DNA of 64,000 nucleotides from JAHBXE01 sp044222195 (lineage in GTDB: Bacteria; Planctomycetota; Phycisphaerae; Phycisphaerales; UBA1924): positions 62,001 through 126,000 of the forward strand of contig JBGANS010000004.1 of NCBI GenBank assembly GCA_044222195.1, written 5' to 3'. Below are positions 33,796-43,255 of this stretch, piece after piece (within the stretch, counting starts at the first letter, position 1; every line of letters begins with the position of its first letter). Both the position numbers and the translations under genes were made by a program. Under the pieces are notes generated by a model. It worked only from the letters and a program-made list of their open reading frames with translations. It was not told the DNA's origin and ran no database searches.

Positions 33796-34695
33796 GTGCC
33801 CCGAAGCGTTCTCTTGCTGGTCAACCCGGACAAGCCCGATGCAAAGTCGGCGGTAGCCGATGTTCGCCGCATTATCGGCAAACACGCAAAGGTCGTAGGG
33901 GAATCCGACGCACGCGTTGGGGCCCCACCACCCGAGACTTCGGGCGCGGATCTCATTGTCGTCCTTGGAGGCGATGGGACGCTGCTCAGCCAGGCCCGCC
34001 GGTGTGCCGGGCTCGGGCTCCCCCTGCTGGGGGTGAACTTCGGGAAGCTCGGGTTTCTCGCTGAGTTCGACCTGGATTCGCTGCGGGAACAGGCCGCGAC
34101 ACTCTTCGGGGATGCCCGGCTGCAGGAGCGGACGGTGGGCTTGCTCAACGCGGATGTGACCGCGCGTGGGCAAACCGAGCCGAAGTTTACGGCCAGCGCT
34201 GTCAACGAGTGCGTGGTGACGGCGGGGCCGCCGTTCCGCACGATCACGATGTCCATCACGATCGACGGCGAAGGTGGCCCGAGCCTGAGCGGGGACGGCG
34301 TCATCGTGTCTACCGCCACGGGCTCGACGGCGTACAACGTGTCCGCGGGCGGGCCGATCGTGGCGCCGGATGTGGCGGCGATGGTCATCACGCCGATCGC
34401 GGCGCACTCGCTGGCATTCAGGCCGATCGTGGTTTCGGATCGTGCAAAGATCGAGCTGACGATGGACCGGACCAATCGGGGCGGCACCATCGCCACGGCG
34501 GGCACGATGCTGGTGCTTGATGGGCAGCTCGGCGCTCCTCTCTCGGAGGGCGATCGAATCGCCATCTCGATGGATGACCGGCCTGTTCGCTTTGTGCGCA
34601 ACGCCAAGGCGGGGTACTGGGGCCGCCTGACGGAGAAGATGCGCTGGGGTGAAGCGCCGCGGATGCGCGACGGCAAGTCGTCATCCGCCTCATGA
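33796..34695 (+). CDS. nadK: NAD kinase
   Basis: 299 residues. It phosphorylates NAD to NADP. The GGDGT motif is at 58-62, followed by LLGVNFGKLGFLAE, NECVVTAGPPFRTI and the glycine-rich DGVIVSTATGSTAYNVSAGGPIV in the C-terminal domain. The GTG start is preceded by CAGGAG. The neighbourhood ispA-dxs-nadK is a common bacterial order. It converges on the RND pump gene, 24 bp away. Confidence 0.93.
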   Translation: MPRSVLLLVNPDKPDAKSAVADVRRIIGKHAKVVGESDARVGAPPPETSGADLIVVLGGDGTLLSQARRCAGLGLPLLGVNFGKLGFLAEFDLDSLREQAATLFGDARLQERTVGLLNADVTARGQTEPKFTASAVNECVVTAGPPFRTITMSITIDGEGGPSLSGDGVIVSTATGSTAYNVSAGGPIVAPDVAAMVITPIAAHSLAFRPIVVSDRAKIELTMDRTNRGGTIATAGTMLVLDGQLGAPLSEGDRIAISMDDRPVRFVRNAKAGYWGRLTEKMRWGEAPRMRDGKSSSAS

Positions 34696-34719
34696 TCTCC
34701 TGAGCACGACGATCCGATT

Positions 34720-37700
34720 TCAGGCCAGGCTGGGCCGCACGCCGTCGGAGTGAACCGTGTTCACGGCATGGCCGTTGGAGGGCGCTTCTTCGAAGTGCAC
34801 CTCCATCTTCTTCTTGTGCTGGCCGGCGAGTATCGTGTAGATGCACGGCACCACGAAGAGCGTGAAGAGCGTGCTGATCGTCATGCCGGTGACGAGCACG
34901 ATACCGATGCTGTTGCGGGAGGCTGCCCCGGCGCCGGTGACAAGGACCAGCGGAAAGTGCCCGAAGACCGTCGCCGCGGACGTCATGAGAATGGGGCGCA
35001 GACGTGTCGCCGCGGCCTGTTTCACGGCTTCGGACCTCGACAGCCCTGATTCCTGCAGATGGTTGGCGAACTCGACAATGAGGATGCCGTTCTTCGACAC
35101 GAGCCCGACGAGCGTGATCAGCCCCACCTGCGAGTAGATGTTGATCGTCGTCAGGTTGAGGTAGGTGAAGATCATGGCTCCGGTCAGCGCCAGGGGCACC
35201 GACCCCACGAGCACGATCAGTGGGTCGCGGAAGCTGCTGAACTGGGCCGCGAGGACGAGGTAAATCAGTCCGAGCGCCAGCCCGAGCGTGGAGACGAGCG
35301 ATGAGGCTTCCTTGCGGATCTGACGGCTCTCACCGGCGTAGTCGATCGAGTAGCCGGGCGGTATGGTTGCCTTGGCTACATTCTCGAGCGCCGTCAACGC
35401 CTCGTTCTTGGTGACCCCCGGTGCGGCGATGCCGTAGACCTTGCAGCTGTTGCGCTGCTGGAATCGCGTGAGCGCGCGGGGGGCGGCGATCGTCTCGAGT
35501 CGCACGAACGAGCTGGCGCGGACCAGCCCGCCGTCGGGAGTACGGATCTTGAGATCAAGAATCTGGTCCGGCGTCGCCCGTCCAGAGTCTTCCACCTGCG
35601 GGATGACGCGGTAGCTGCGCCCCTCGTAGTTGAATCGGTTGGTGTAGCCGCCCGAGAGCAGCACTGCAAAGTCTCGCCCGACGGCGGCAAGGTCCAGACC
35701 GGCATCGGCCACCTTGTCGCGGTCGATGATGATGCGCGTCTGCGGCAGGTCGATCTTGAGATCGCTGTCGGCGTACATGAACTTCTGCGTGCCGTACGCA
35801 GCGCCGACGAGTTGCCCGGCGACCTCGGCCATTCGGGCCTCGGGGTCGGAACTGGTGATCATCATCTCGACGTCGAAGAAGCCGGCGCCCGGCAGCGGCG
35901 CCGGGCGGACAGGGACCGCCTGCACGCTGGCCACGGCGTGAGTCCCCGCGAAGAGACCGTCGGCGCCCATCTTTGAGGGATCACCCGCGATCATCTGCTC
36001 GGTGGAACGGGTGCGCTCGCCCCAGTCCTTCACCTGGATGCCGGCAAAGCCCGAAATGGGAGTCATCGCGACCTGGAAGGAGAATTTCTTTTCCGGGACG
36101 GTATCAAAGGCCGCCGCGACACCGCTGATTCCTCTCATCGTCTGCGCCAGCGAAGCATCGGGCGCTCCGTTGATGAACGTAAAGATGACGCCCTGGTCCT
36201 CCATGGGAGCGAGTTCGGACTTCGAACCCTGGTAGAGCGGGACCGCCGCCGCGGTGATCGCGGCCGCCGCGACCACGACCGCCCACCGCATCTGGAGCAC
36301 AAAGCCGAGAGTGCGGGAATACACGCGGCGGATGAAGTCGAAGCGGTGATTGACGAATCGCTGGAATCGGCCCTCGCGCCCGCCGCTGGGGATCATCCAC
36401 GCGCTCATGATGGGCGAGAGCGTGACGGCGACGACGCCGGAAATGATGACCGCGGAAGCGAGGGTGAAGGCGAACTCACGGAAGAGCATGCCCGTGAGGC
36501 CGCCCTGGAAGCCGATCGGGGCGTACACCGTGGCGAGCGTGATGGTCATGGCGATGATCGGTCCCACCAGCTCGCGGGCGCCGAGGAACGCGGACTGAAT
36601 CGCGGACTTGCCCTCGCGCATGTGCCGCTCGACGTTTTCGACCACCACGATCGCATCGTCCACGACAAGACCGACCGAGAGCACGATCGCCAGGATCGTG
36701 AGCAGGTTGAGCGAGAAGCCCATCACCATCATGGCGAGACACGCGCCGATGAGCGAAATCGGCATCGCGATGAGGGGCACCATGACCGAGCGGATCGAGC
36801 CCATGAACAGGAACACGACCAGTGCCACGATGCCGATGGTCTCCATCAGCGTGTGGATGATGTCCTGGATCGCGTGCTCCATGTAGTACGTGCCGTCGTA
36901 GGCCAGGATCATCGACACGCCGCTGGCCAGGCTCGGCTGCAGCTCGGCGATCTTCTTCTTGAGTTCGCGCGCCACATCGAGCTCGTTGGCCCGCGGCAGG
37001 GGCCAGACGCTGAACCAGATGGCCGGCTTGCCGTTGAATCCCGCCTGGCCGCGGGCCTCTTCGCTGCCCAGCTCAACACGGGCGACGTCGCCAAGACGGA
37101 CGACGGTGTCGTTGAGCTCGCGGATGATGAGATTGCGGAACTCCTCGGCGGAGCGCAGGTCCGTGTCGGTCATCAGGTCCACTTCGACGTCCGGGCCCTT
37201 GGTGCGGCCGACGGTCGCGACGAAGTTGTTGCGTTGCAGGGCGAGCGCGACTTCCGCCGGAGTGACGTCAAAGGCGTCGAGCTTGTTGGGATCGATCCAC
37301 ACCCGCATCGCCAGGTTGTGCGGACCCTCGATCCCGACGCGCTGCACGCCCGGGATCGACTGGAGCTCGGGCTGGAGCTCCCGGACCATGTAGTCGTTGA
37401 GCTGCGAGAGCGTCAGGTTGTCCGCCGACATCGCGATGTAGAACGTGGCGTAGGGCTTGTCCGTCCGCTGGATGTTGATCCCGGGAGACTCGGCCTCCGC
37501 GGGAAGCTCGCTGCGGACCTCGTTGAGCCGGGCCGATATCTCGGCCAGGGCATCGGTCGAAGGGTGATTGAGCCGCAGGTGAACCGTGATGACGCTCACA
37601 CCGGCCGTGCTCGACGACTCGATGTAGTCGATGCCGTCAATCGCGGACACGGCCTTTTCGATGGGCGTTGTCAGGAAGCCGCGGACGGTCTCGGCGCTGG

Positions 37701-37863
37701 CCCCGATGTAGGCGGTCGTGATGATGATCGCGCTTGATTCCAGGCGCGGGTACTGCCGGACGGGAAGGCTGCTGATCGACCGCCAGCCCACGGCGAGGAT
37801 GATCAGGTTGATCACGATCGCCAGAACAGGCTTGCGGATGAATATGTCTGTGAAAGACTTCAT
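34720..37863 (-). CDS. RND-family efflux pump, inner-membrane transporter (HAE1 type)
   Basis: 1047 residues, 12 membrane segments in two repeats with two large periplasmic loops. Support: MKSFTDIFIRKPVLAIVINL, RQYPRLESSAIIITT, the proton-relay Asp pair in GLVVDDAIVVVENV, and GLVSKNGILIVEFA with its relay Lys. HAE1 members export drugs and other amphiphiles with a periplasmic adaptor and a TolC-type channel; no outer-membrane channel gene is adjacent. It follows the adaptor gene by 28 nt and is probably controlled by the divergent MarR regulator. Confidence 0.92.
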   Translation of the reverse strand: MKSFTDIFIRKPVLAIVINLIILAVGWRSISSLPVRQYPRLESSAIIITTAYIGASAETVRGFLTTPIEKAVSAIDGIDYIESSSTAGVSVITVHLRLNHPSTDALAEISARLNEVRSELPAEAESPGINIQRTDKPYATFYIAMSADNLTLSQLNDYMVRELQPELQSIPGVQRVGIEGPHNLAMRVWIDPNKLDAFDVTPAEVALALQRNNFVATVGRTKGPDVEVDLMTDTDLRSAEEFRNLIIRELNDTVVRLGDVARVELGSEEARGQAGFNGKPAIWFSVWPLPRANELDVARELKKKIAELQPSLASGVSMILAYDGTYYMEHAIQDIIHTLMETIGIVALVVFLFMGSIRSVMVPLIAMPISLIGACLAMMVMGFSLNLLTILAIVLSVGLVVDDAIVVVENVERHMREGKSAIQSAFLGARELVGPIIAMTITLATVYAPIGFQGGLTGMLFREFAFTLASAVIISGVVAVTLSPIMSAWMIPSGGREGRFQRFVNHRFDFIRRVYSRTLGFVLQMRWAVVVAAAAITAAAVPLYQGSKSELAPMEDQGVIFTFINGAPDASLAQTMRGISGVAAAFDTVPEKKFSFQVAMTPISGFAGIQVKDWGERTRSTEQMIAGDPSKMGADGLFAGTHAVASVQAVPVRPAPLPGAGFFDVEMMITSSDPEARMAEVAGQLVGAAYGTQKFMYADSDLKIDLPQTRIIIDRDKVADAGLDLAAVGRDFAVLLSGGYTNRFNYEGRSYRVIPQVEDSGRATPDQILDLKIRTPDGGLVRASSFVRLETIAAPRALTRFQQRNSCKVYGIAAPGVTKNEALTALENVAKATIPPGYSIDYAGESRQIRKEASSLVSTLGLALGLIYLVLAAQFSSFRDPLIVLVGSVPLALTGAMIFTYLNLTTINIYSQVGLITLVGLVSKNGILIVEFANHLQESGLSRSEAVKQAAATRLRPILMTSAATVFGHFPLVLVTGAGAASRNSIGIVLVTGMTISTLFTLFVVPCIYTILAGQHKKKMEVHFEEAPSNGHAVNTVHSDGVRPSLA

Positions 37864-37891
37864 GGCGTCTCGACAAGAAGGCGGGGACTAC

Positions 37892-39223
37892 TCAGCGACT
37901 GCTCGTGCTCGTGGGCTTGGGCTCGGTCCCATTTCCGGCGGGCGTGGTCGGCGGCGGGGGCGGCGCGGGAAACACAGTCGCACCCTCGTGAAGCTTGAAC
38001 GAACCCGCCGTGGCGACCGACTCGCCCTCCCGAATCCCGGAGTTCACGATGACCCGATCTCCGAGGTTCGTTCCGAGCGTGACCATGCGCTGGCGGGCGA
38101 TCCGTGGCGAGGGCATCTGTGGCGAGGCAGAATCACCGGGCGGCGGGGCGCCGCCCGTGGGTGCGGCGGCCGGTGGCGGCGATTCCAGCACAAACACGTG
38201 ATCGCCGAACGCGGCGCGCCGAACGGCGGTCGTCGGCACCGTCACCACCGGCCGCGCTGGGCCGATAGGAACCTCGACGTCCACGAACATTCCCGGCTTG
38301 AGAACATGGTCCTTGTTGGGCACTTGGGTGCGGACGCGAATGTTTCGCGTGACGGGGTTCACCGTCGCATCCATCGACAGCACCGAGATCTGCACCGTGT
38401 TGGCCTTGCCTCGCCCGAGGATGTTGGAAGTCGCCGTCACGGTGGTGCCGGGATACACCAGGGGTGTGTATTCCTGCGGGATGGCGAAGTCGAGGTAGAT
38501 GTCGTCGGACAACTCGTTGAGCAGGACGATGGTGGTTCCCTCGGCGATGTACTGACCGGGGTGGATGTTCCGCATGCCCGTGATCGCCCTGAACGGGGCT
38601 TTGAGCGTCTTCTTGGCGATCACTGCCTTGATCTGGTCAACGCGGGCTTTGGCCTGATCGTGCTCGGCGCGCATCTGGGCCATCACCGACTGCTGCCGCT
38701 TGAGGGCGCTCTGAGCCTTGTCGAGGTCCGTGCGGGCCTTGTCAACGTCGGATTCCGAAACGGCCTTGGGCGGCGCGCCCTTGTACCGCTCGTAGTTGGC
38801 GATCCCCCACTCGACGTTGGTCTGCGCGGTGTTGATATCGGCCTGGGCCACTTCGATCGCCGCGGCCGCGAGCCGCTGTGCCGCTTCCGCCGAGGCAAGG
38901 TCGGCCAGTTCGGTCGCGGCATCAAGCCTCAGGAGCACTTGTCCGGGCTCAACGGTCGCGCCGGATTCGAACCCCACTTCGGTGACCACTCCAACGATCT
39001 CGTTGGCCAGATTGACCGACCGCTTGGGCACAACCGTTCCGACCAGGCGCCCGGTAGGTTGCCACGTCTCGCTCTTGGCCGCCGTGATGTCGACGAACTC
39101 AGGCGGGGCGCCCTGCATGCCCGTTTGCTTCTGGGGCCTGTGCTTCCACCAGTAGATCGATCCCCCCGCGATCGCGATCGCTGCGAGCAGCGCCACGCTC
39201 GCGATGATGTGTTTGGCTTTCAC
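37892..39223 (-). CDS. RND efflux periplasmic adaptor (membrane fusion protein)
   Basis: 443 residues. The N-terminal anchor is VKAKHIIASVALLAAIAIAG, then VDITAAKSETW...GTVVP, a coiled-coil hairpin (about 100-200) flanked by lipoyl half-motifs (GATVEPGQVLLRLDA and IKAPF-like TLKAPFRAITGMRNIHPGQ), and a beta-barrel with LKPGMFVDVEVP. The GTG start at 39223 follows a GGGG stretch. Longer upstream frames are excluded because the predicted promoter (-10 at 39325-39320) lies inside them. The C-terminus is Pro-rich. Confidence 0.88.
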   Translation of the reverse strand: MKAKHIIASVALLAAIAIAGGSIYWWKHRPQKQTGMQGAPPEFVDITAAKSETWQPTGRLVGTVVPKRSVNLANEIVGVVTEVGFESGATVEPGQVLLRLDAATELADLASAEAAQRLAAAAIEVAQADINTAQTNVEWGIANYERYKGAPPKAVSESDVDKARTDLDKAQSALKRQQSVMAQMRAEHDQAKARVDQIKAVIAKKTLKAPFRAITGMRNIHPGQYIAEGTTIVLLNELSDDIYLDFAIPQEYTPLVYPGTTVTATSNILGRGKANTVQISVLSMDATVNPVTRNIRVRTQVPNKDHVLKPGMFVDVEVPIGPARPVVTVPTTAVRRAAFGDHVFVLESPPPAAAPTGGAPPPGDSASPQMPSPRIARQRMVTLGTNLGDRVIVNSGIREGESVATAGSFKLHEGATVFPAPPPPPTTPAGNGTEPKPTSTSSR

Positions 39224-39319
39224 CCTATGGTCCCCTTGGCCCGCGAGCCTGCGGCCCGACTCTGCCGACGGTGGCGCCGGCCGATGAGAACCGGGTGTGA
39301 ACCGGTCCCGAGCGAATGG

Positions 39320-39363
39320 AAGATATGTTCGATAGTTGAAGTAGTCAAGCGATTGGATACACT
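39320..39363. promoter_or_regulatory. Overlapping divergent promoters with MarR-type palindrome
   Basis: The palindrome TTGAAGTAGTCAA spans 39336-39348. Its right-hand reading gives -35 TTGAAG (39336-39341), a 16-bp spacer and -10 TACACT (39358-39363) for marR. Its left-hand reading gives -35 TTGACT (39348-39343), a 17-bp spacer and -10 TATCTT (39325-39320) for the adaptor-pump operon. A regulator bound to the palindrome would cover both -35 boxes, so joint repression by MarR is predicted. Confidence 0.7.
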
Positions 39364-39371
39364 CCCCTTGG

Positions 39372-39827
39372 ATGGCCAAGTGCAAACTGCCCAAGCCCGC
39401 TGACCCCAGCGCCGCCGCACGCGCGGAAGTCGTCGAACTTCTGTTTGAGTACGTCGACACGCTGCGTGTTCACTTCGAGGCCGTCGCGGAGAAGCACGGC
39501 CTCACCTCTGTGCAGGCCAAGGTGCTCATGTTCCTCGATGAAGCGACGCCCATGAACCGCATCGCGGACACGCTCTGCTGCGACCCATCCAACATCACCG
39601 GCGTCGTTGACCGGCTCGAGGAACGCGGCCTGCTCGCCCGCGAAGAAGCCCCCACCGATCGCCGCATGAAACTGCTGCATGTCACCAGCGCCGGCAAGAA
39701 GATGCGCGACGCATTCGCGCACGCCCTGTTCGCCGATGTACCGGGGATGAAGGGCCTCTCGCCGGCCCAGGTCGCGGACCTGCACCGGTCGCTGGCGAGG
39801 CTCTGCGGCCGCAACGGCAAGCATTGA
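39372..39827 (+). CDS. MarR-family transcriptional regulator
   Basis: 151 residues with a winged helix: GLTSVQAKVLMFLDEATPMNRIADTLCCDPSNITGVVDRLEERGLLAREEAPTDRR in linked segments, then KLLHVT for the wing. The dimer helices flank it. It is divergent from the RND operon and likely represses it and itself through the palindrome between them; ligand unknown. The ATG lies 8 nt after the TACACT element, so the transcript is nearly leaderless. Confidence 0.88.
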   Translation: MAKCKLPKPADPSAAARAEVVELLFEYVDTLRVHFEAVAEKHGLTSVQAKVLMFLDEATPMNRIADTLCCDPSNITGVVDRLEERGLLAREEAPTDRRMKLLHVTSAGKKMRDAFAHALFADVPGMKGLSPAQVADLHRSLARLCGRNGKH

Positions 39828-39836
39828 GTTCGGTCG

Positions 39837-40925
39837 TTACGGGGCGACGCCCCCGTACGCCTTGGGCGAGAGCTTGCCCTGATCAATGACATACAGGCCG
39901 ACAAGCCAGCCGCCCACCAGGTGAGCATCGACCTTGAACTTTCCGGTCACCATGCCGTACGTGGTCAGTCGCGTATCGCCCGAAACAACATTCGAAAGCC
40001 TCACTTCAATTGCGTCGTACGGCGTCGGCGGAATGCCGATGCAGCACCCATCCCACTGGTTCATCATCGACAGCAACTCATCCGTCTCGTTCGACATCAG
40101 CGGGAACGCAACATAGCCCGTGATTTCCACCCACTTGTCGTCGAGGGCCATGATCCGCGCCGGGATTGTCTTCTTGCCTTCTTTCGGGGCGTAGTCCCGC
40201 TCTGCGGAAACCAGGTGATCCCACGTGATCTTGTACGGCTGCTCTTTGGTGCCCTGCCCGGACACCGTGTACTTCCCATCGACCAGCATCGAGCCGTCCG
40301 GCTTCATCTCTACCTTCGCCCCGCCAAAGGGTGCCGATTCCGCGGCCTTCTCGCTCGGGGCCGCGCCGGGCGTCTCTTGTGCCCCTCCGGGAGCGGGTGT
40401 TCCAACATCCTTCGTTGGCGCGGCGGCCAGCTTTGCCTCCGCTTCACGCTTGGCCGCCGCGGCGGCCCGCTCACGCTCGATTTCCTCGCGCATCTTGATC
40501 AGCAGGTTCTCGTTCTCCGTCGATTGAGCGGGCGCGACCGATGGAGTGGCGTCTGGCGCGGCAGTCTCCTTGGTCTTCTCAGAAACTGAAGCACTCGGGG
40601 TTTCGACGACCTTCGGCGGTCGCGGAGAGGCGGGATTGGTCGGAGTTGGAGAGGCCGTATCGAGTGCCTTGTCCGGAGCAATCCCGCTCGCATGAAACTG
40701 CACCGCTGGCGTCGACTTGACCATCGGTTCTTCGGCAGGCGCGTTGACCGGAACACTTGCGGGCAGTTCCGGCTTGGCAGCTTCCGCCAACGCCGGAGAA
40801 GGCCCCTTCGCGGCTGGCGCCGGCGACGGCGCTGCGGGAGTCGATCCAGACCCGCTGAACTCCGCCGCGAGCATGACCACGGCCGCGATCGCGATCACAC
40901 CGACGAGCGCCCAGAACATCTTCAT
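39837..40925 (-). CDS. DUF3299 domain protein, membrane-anchored
   Basis: 362 residues. One N-terminal membrane segment (MFWALVGVIAIAAVVML) is followed by about 190 residues of Pro/Ala/Ser-rich linker with a short coiled coil (REEIERERAAAAAKREAE). The C-terminal domain has ITGYVAFPLMSN and WDGCCIGIPPTPYDAIEVRL, which resembles DUF3299 (a beta-sandwich with a conserved Cys). It is the third gene of an ABC transporter operon; DUF3299 proteins often accompany such transporters. Start at 40925 has a GGAGGT ribosome site. Confidence 0.65.
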   Translation of the reverse strand: MKMFWALVGVIAIAAVVMLAAEFSGSGSTPAAPSPAPAAKGPSPALAEAAKPELPASVPVNAPAEEPMVKSTPAVQFHASGIAPDKALDTASPTPTNPASPRPPKVVETPSASVSEKTKETAAPDATPSVAPAQSTENENLLIKMREEIERERAAAAAKREAEAKLAAAPTKDVGTPAPGGAQETPGAAPSEKAAESAPFGGAKVEMKPDGSMLVDGKYTVSGQGTKEQPYKITWDHLVSAERDYAPKEGKKTIPARIMALDDKWVEITGYVAFPLMSNETDELLSMMNQWDGCCIGIPPTPYDAIEVRLSNVVSGDTRLTTYGMVTGKFKVDAHLVGGWLVGLYVIDQGKLSPKAYGGVAP

Positions 40926-41001
40926 TCCGAGACCTCCGAGCCCGTGCGGACGAGCGATCAATGGTAGCAACCGCCCACGAAGTCCCGGAGCGGACCGGGT
41001 G

Positions 41002-42339
41002 CTACACCGTGGGTTTCAGATTCGTCGCGACGGCCGTCCGGTAAGCCATCACGGCGGGAACCAGACCCGCGATCGAAGCCAGCAGCACCGTGGCGACGAA
41101 CACCGCGAACACCAACGCCATTGGCAACTGGGGTTCGATGACAAGTCCCAGTCGCTGCTTCATGATCGCCGCGACGAGGCTTTGACCAATGACCGCCACC
41201 AGCACGCCCGCGACGGCCCCGAAGGCCCCGAGCAGAGCCGACTCGTTGAGCACCAGCGAAAACACCCGCGGCCGGCTGCACCCCAGCACCCTGAGCACCG
41301 CGATCTGCCGCCGCCGCTGCTCCATTGAGTTGTACAGCGCCAGCATGATCGCGATCCCGCTCGACACCATCACGGCCGCGGCCATCGCGAGCAGAATCTG
41401 ATCGATATTGGAGACGATGCCGAAGAGCTTGTCGATTTCCTGCTTGGGCTGGGCCACCGTAATCCCCGGGCGGCGGCGAAGCTGGTCGAAGATCTGCGGC
41501 ATCGCGGTCGAAACGTTGGAGCCCCGCTGCGTGAACACCCGCAAATAGATGCCGGTGATCTTCCGGTCGGCGTCCACGAGGTCGGCCCGCGTGAGGACCG
41601 CTTCGTGATCGTGGTCGTGCTCTTCAACGCTCTCGCCCCGTGCCTTGGCCTCGTCGCGCTCCTTTGCCTCCTCGAGCTCGTGCCGGTCATGGGCGTGCAG
41701 GATCCAGGCGCTTTCAATCGTGTTGAAGATCGCCCGGTCGTGGGCGGTGCTGCTGGGCGCGAGGATGCCGACAATGGTGAACGTGTACGCGCTGTGGATG
41801 TGCCCCTCGGCCCGAGAGTCGCCTGTGCCGTGTGTCAGCGCGATTGTGTCGCCGAGTTTCAATCCCGTGGCCTTGGCGACCGCCGAACCGAGCACGGCTT
41901 CGAAGTCGGCCGCGAAAGCCTTGCCCTGTTGAAAGATCCAGGGCTTGCCGCCGGGGTCAGGAGTGAACTTGGTGAAAAACTCGGCCGTTGTCCCCAGCAC
42001 CGGGAATCCCTTGTAGCTGTCGCCCTGCTGCGTGGGGATCGCGAAGTCCAGCGGGTACGCGCCGGAGAGCTCAAGGTACTCCGGCCACATGATGTAGTTG
42101 CGAGGCGGACGAGCGTAGAAGACGCCGTTGAGAATCGCCCCCATCGGGTCGGTGTCCCTGGACACGAGGAAGTGCATGTTCCCACCGCCGCGTTCAAAGG
42201 CTTTCTTGCCGGAATCCCGCATGCCCAGGAGCACGAGCATGAGGGCGACGGCGACGGCGACCGTGACGATGGTCGTCACCGTGGAGAACAACCGTGATGT
42301 CATGCTCCGCCGGATGATCGTGAAGTCCGTCATCGCCAT
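41002..42339 (-). CDS. FtsX/MacB-like ABC transporter permease with His-rich loop
   Basis: 445 residues. One membrane segment near the N-terminus (about 18-40) is followed by a large periplasmic domain and three C-terminal segments typical of FtsX (MAAAVMVSSGIAIMLALYN, LLGAFGAVAGVLVAVIG, LVFAVFVATVLLASIAGL). The external domain contains a charged insert with ESVEEHDHDHEA and earlier GHIHSAY and ILHAHDRHELEE, so it is unusually His/Asp-rich and may bind divalent metal. It starts 3 nt after the ATPase gene ends. Confidence 0.82.
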   Translation of the reverse strand: MAMTDFTIIRRSMTSRLFSTVTTIVTVAVAVALMLVLLGMRDSGKKAFERGGGNMHFLVSRDTDPMGAILNGVFYARPPRNYIMWPEYLELSGAYPLDFAIPTQQGDSYKGFPVLGTTAEFFTKFTPDPGGKPWIFQQGKAFAADFEAVLGSAVAKATGLKLGDTIALTHGTGDSRAEGHIHSAYTFTIVGILAPSSTAHDRAIFNTIESAWILHAHDRHELEEAKERDEAKARGESVEEHDHDHEAVLTRADLVDADRKITGIYLRVFTQRGSNVSTAMPQIFDQLRRRPGITVAQPKQEIDKLFGIVSNIDQILLAMAAAVMVSSGIAIMLALYNSMEQRRRQIAVLRVLGCSRPRVFSLVLNESALLGAFGAVAGVLVAVIGQSLVAAIMKQRLGLVIEPQLPMALVFAVFVATVLLASIAGLVPAVMAYRTAVATNLKPTV

Positions 42340-42342
42340 GGC

Positions 42343-43014
42343 TCAGGCCCTCACCTTCGCGCCCGCCAGCTCCGCGAGGGATGCCTTTCTGGCGAACCGC
42401 TCACGCATCGCGGGGTCGTGGCTTACGCACAGGAGCGCCGCGTTGCGCTCGCGGCACAATCCCTGGATCAGGTCCATCGCCGCGCCGGAGTTTTCAGGGT
42501 CCAGGCTTGCCGTCGGTTCATCCGCCAGCACCAGCACCGGCCCGCACACGAGCGCCCTCGCCACGGCCACCCTCTGCTGCTGCCCCACGCTCAGCTCGCC
42601 GGGCCGTGCATCCTGTCGCTGGATCCCCAGTTTCGTGAGCAGCGCCGACGCCCGCGCTCGATGCTCCCCGGACGGGATCGCCGAGAACATCAGCGCCGCC
42701 ATGACGTTCTCCATCGCAGAAAACCCGAGCAGCAGGTTGAAGGTCTGGAAGATCATGCCGATGCGGCGGCCACGGAAGAGGTCCCGCTTCGCGCCGTGCA
42801 GCGCGTGCACGATCTGGCCGTCAACGGTGATCGTTCCGGACAGCGGGTCCATGAGCCCGGCGATGAGGTGCAGCAGCGTGCTCTTTCCCGCGCCCGAGCC
42901 CGCCGTCAGGAGCACTTGTTCGCCGCGAGCAAGCTGGAGCGCAGGCAGGTCGATCACACTCGAGCCGCTCTCGTAGCCGAACCGAAGGTCTCGAATGGAA
43001 AGGGCTTCGCTCAC
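42343..43014 (-). CDS. ABC transporter ATPase (LolD/MacB type)
   Basis: 223 residues. Walker A is GSGAGKST, the Q-loop is FQTFNLL, the signature is ELSVGQQQRVAVARAL, Walker B is VLVLADEPTASLDPE, and the switch His is in VSHD. It powers the permease downstream. The GTG start has AAGGAG 7 nt upstream. The operon ATPase-permease-DUF3299 may move a metal or a lipoprotein; the His-rich loop of the permease favours metal. Confidence 0.9.
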   Translation of the reverse strand: MSEALSIRDLRFGYESGSSVIDLPALQLARGEQVLLTAGSGAGKSTLLHLIAGLMDPLSGTITVDGQIVHALHGAKRDLFRGRRIGMIFQTFNLLLGFSAMENVMAALMFSAIPSGEHRARASALLTKLGIQRQDARPGELSVGQQQRVAVARALVCGPVLVLADEPTASLDPENSGAAMDLIQGLCRERNAALLCVSHDPAMRERFARKASLAELAGAKVRA

Positions 43015-43255
43015 GCTGGCTCCTTGCGGGGCATTCGCTCATGATAGGAATGGATTCGCAACAACGCGAACCGCCGTCTTTGCGCCGCGCTAGCACATCC
43101 TTCGCGCCGCCCCGATCCAACCTTCACACGGCAGCGCCGCCACGCCGCCGGAACTTAGCGCAATCGTCACCCCGCCTGCGCGCACCGCGTACACACCCGC
43201 CTCTACCTTCCGCCACTCGTGTCTCGGGTTCCATCAAGGCAAGGAGATCGCGGCG

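Noticed and set aside
36346..37737. Long open frame on the plus strand opposite the RND pump
   Set aside because: Asp/His/Arg-rich composition is typical of a shadow frame, and the minus-strand product is a clear RND transporter.
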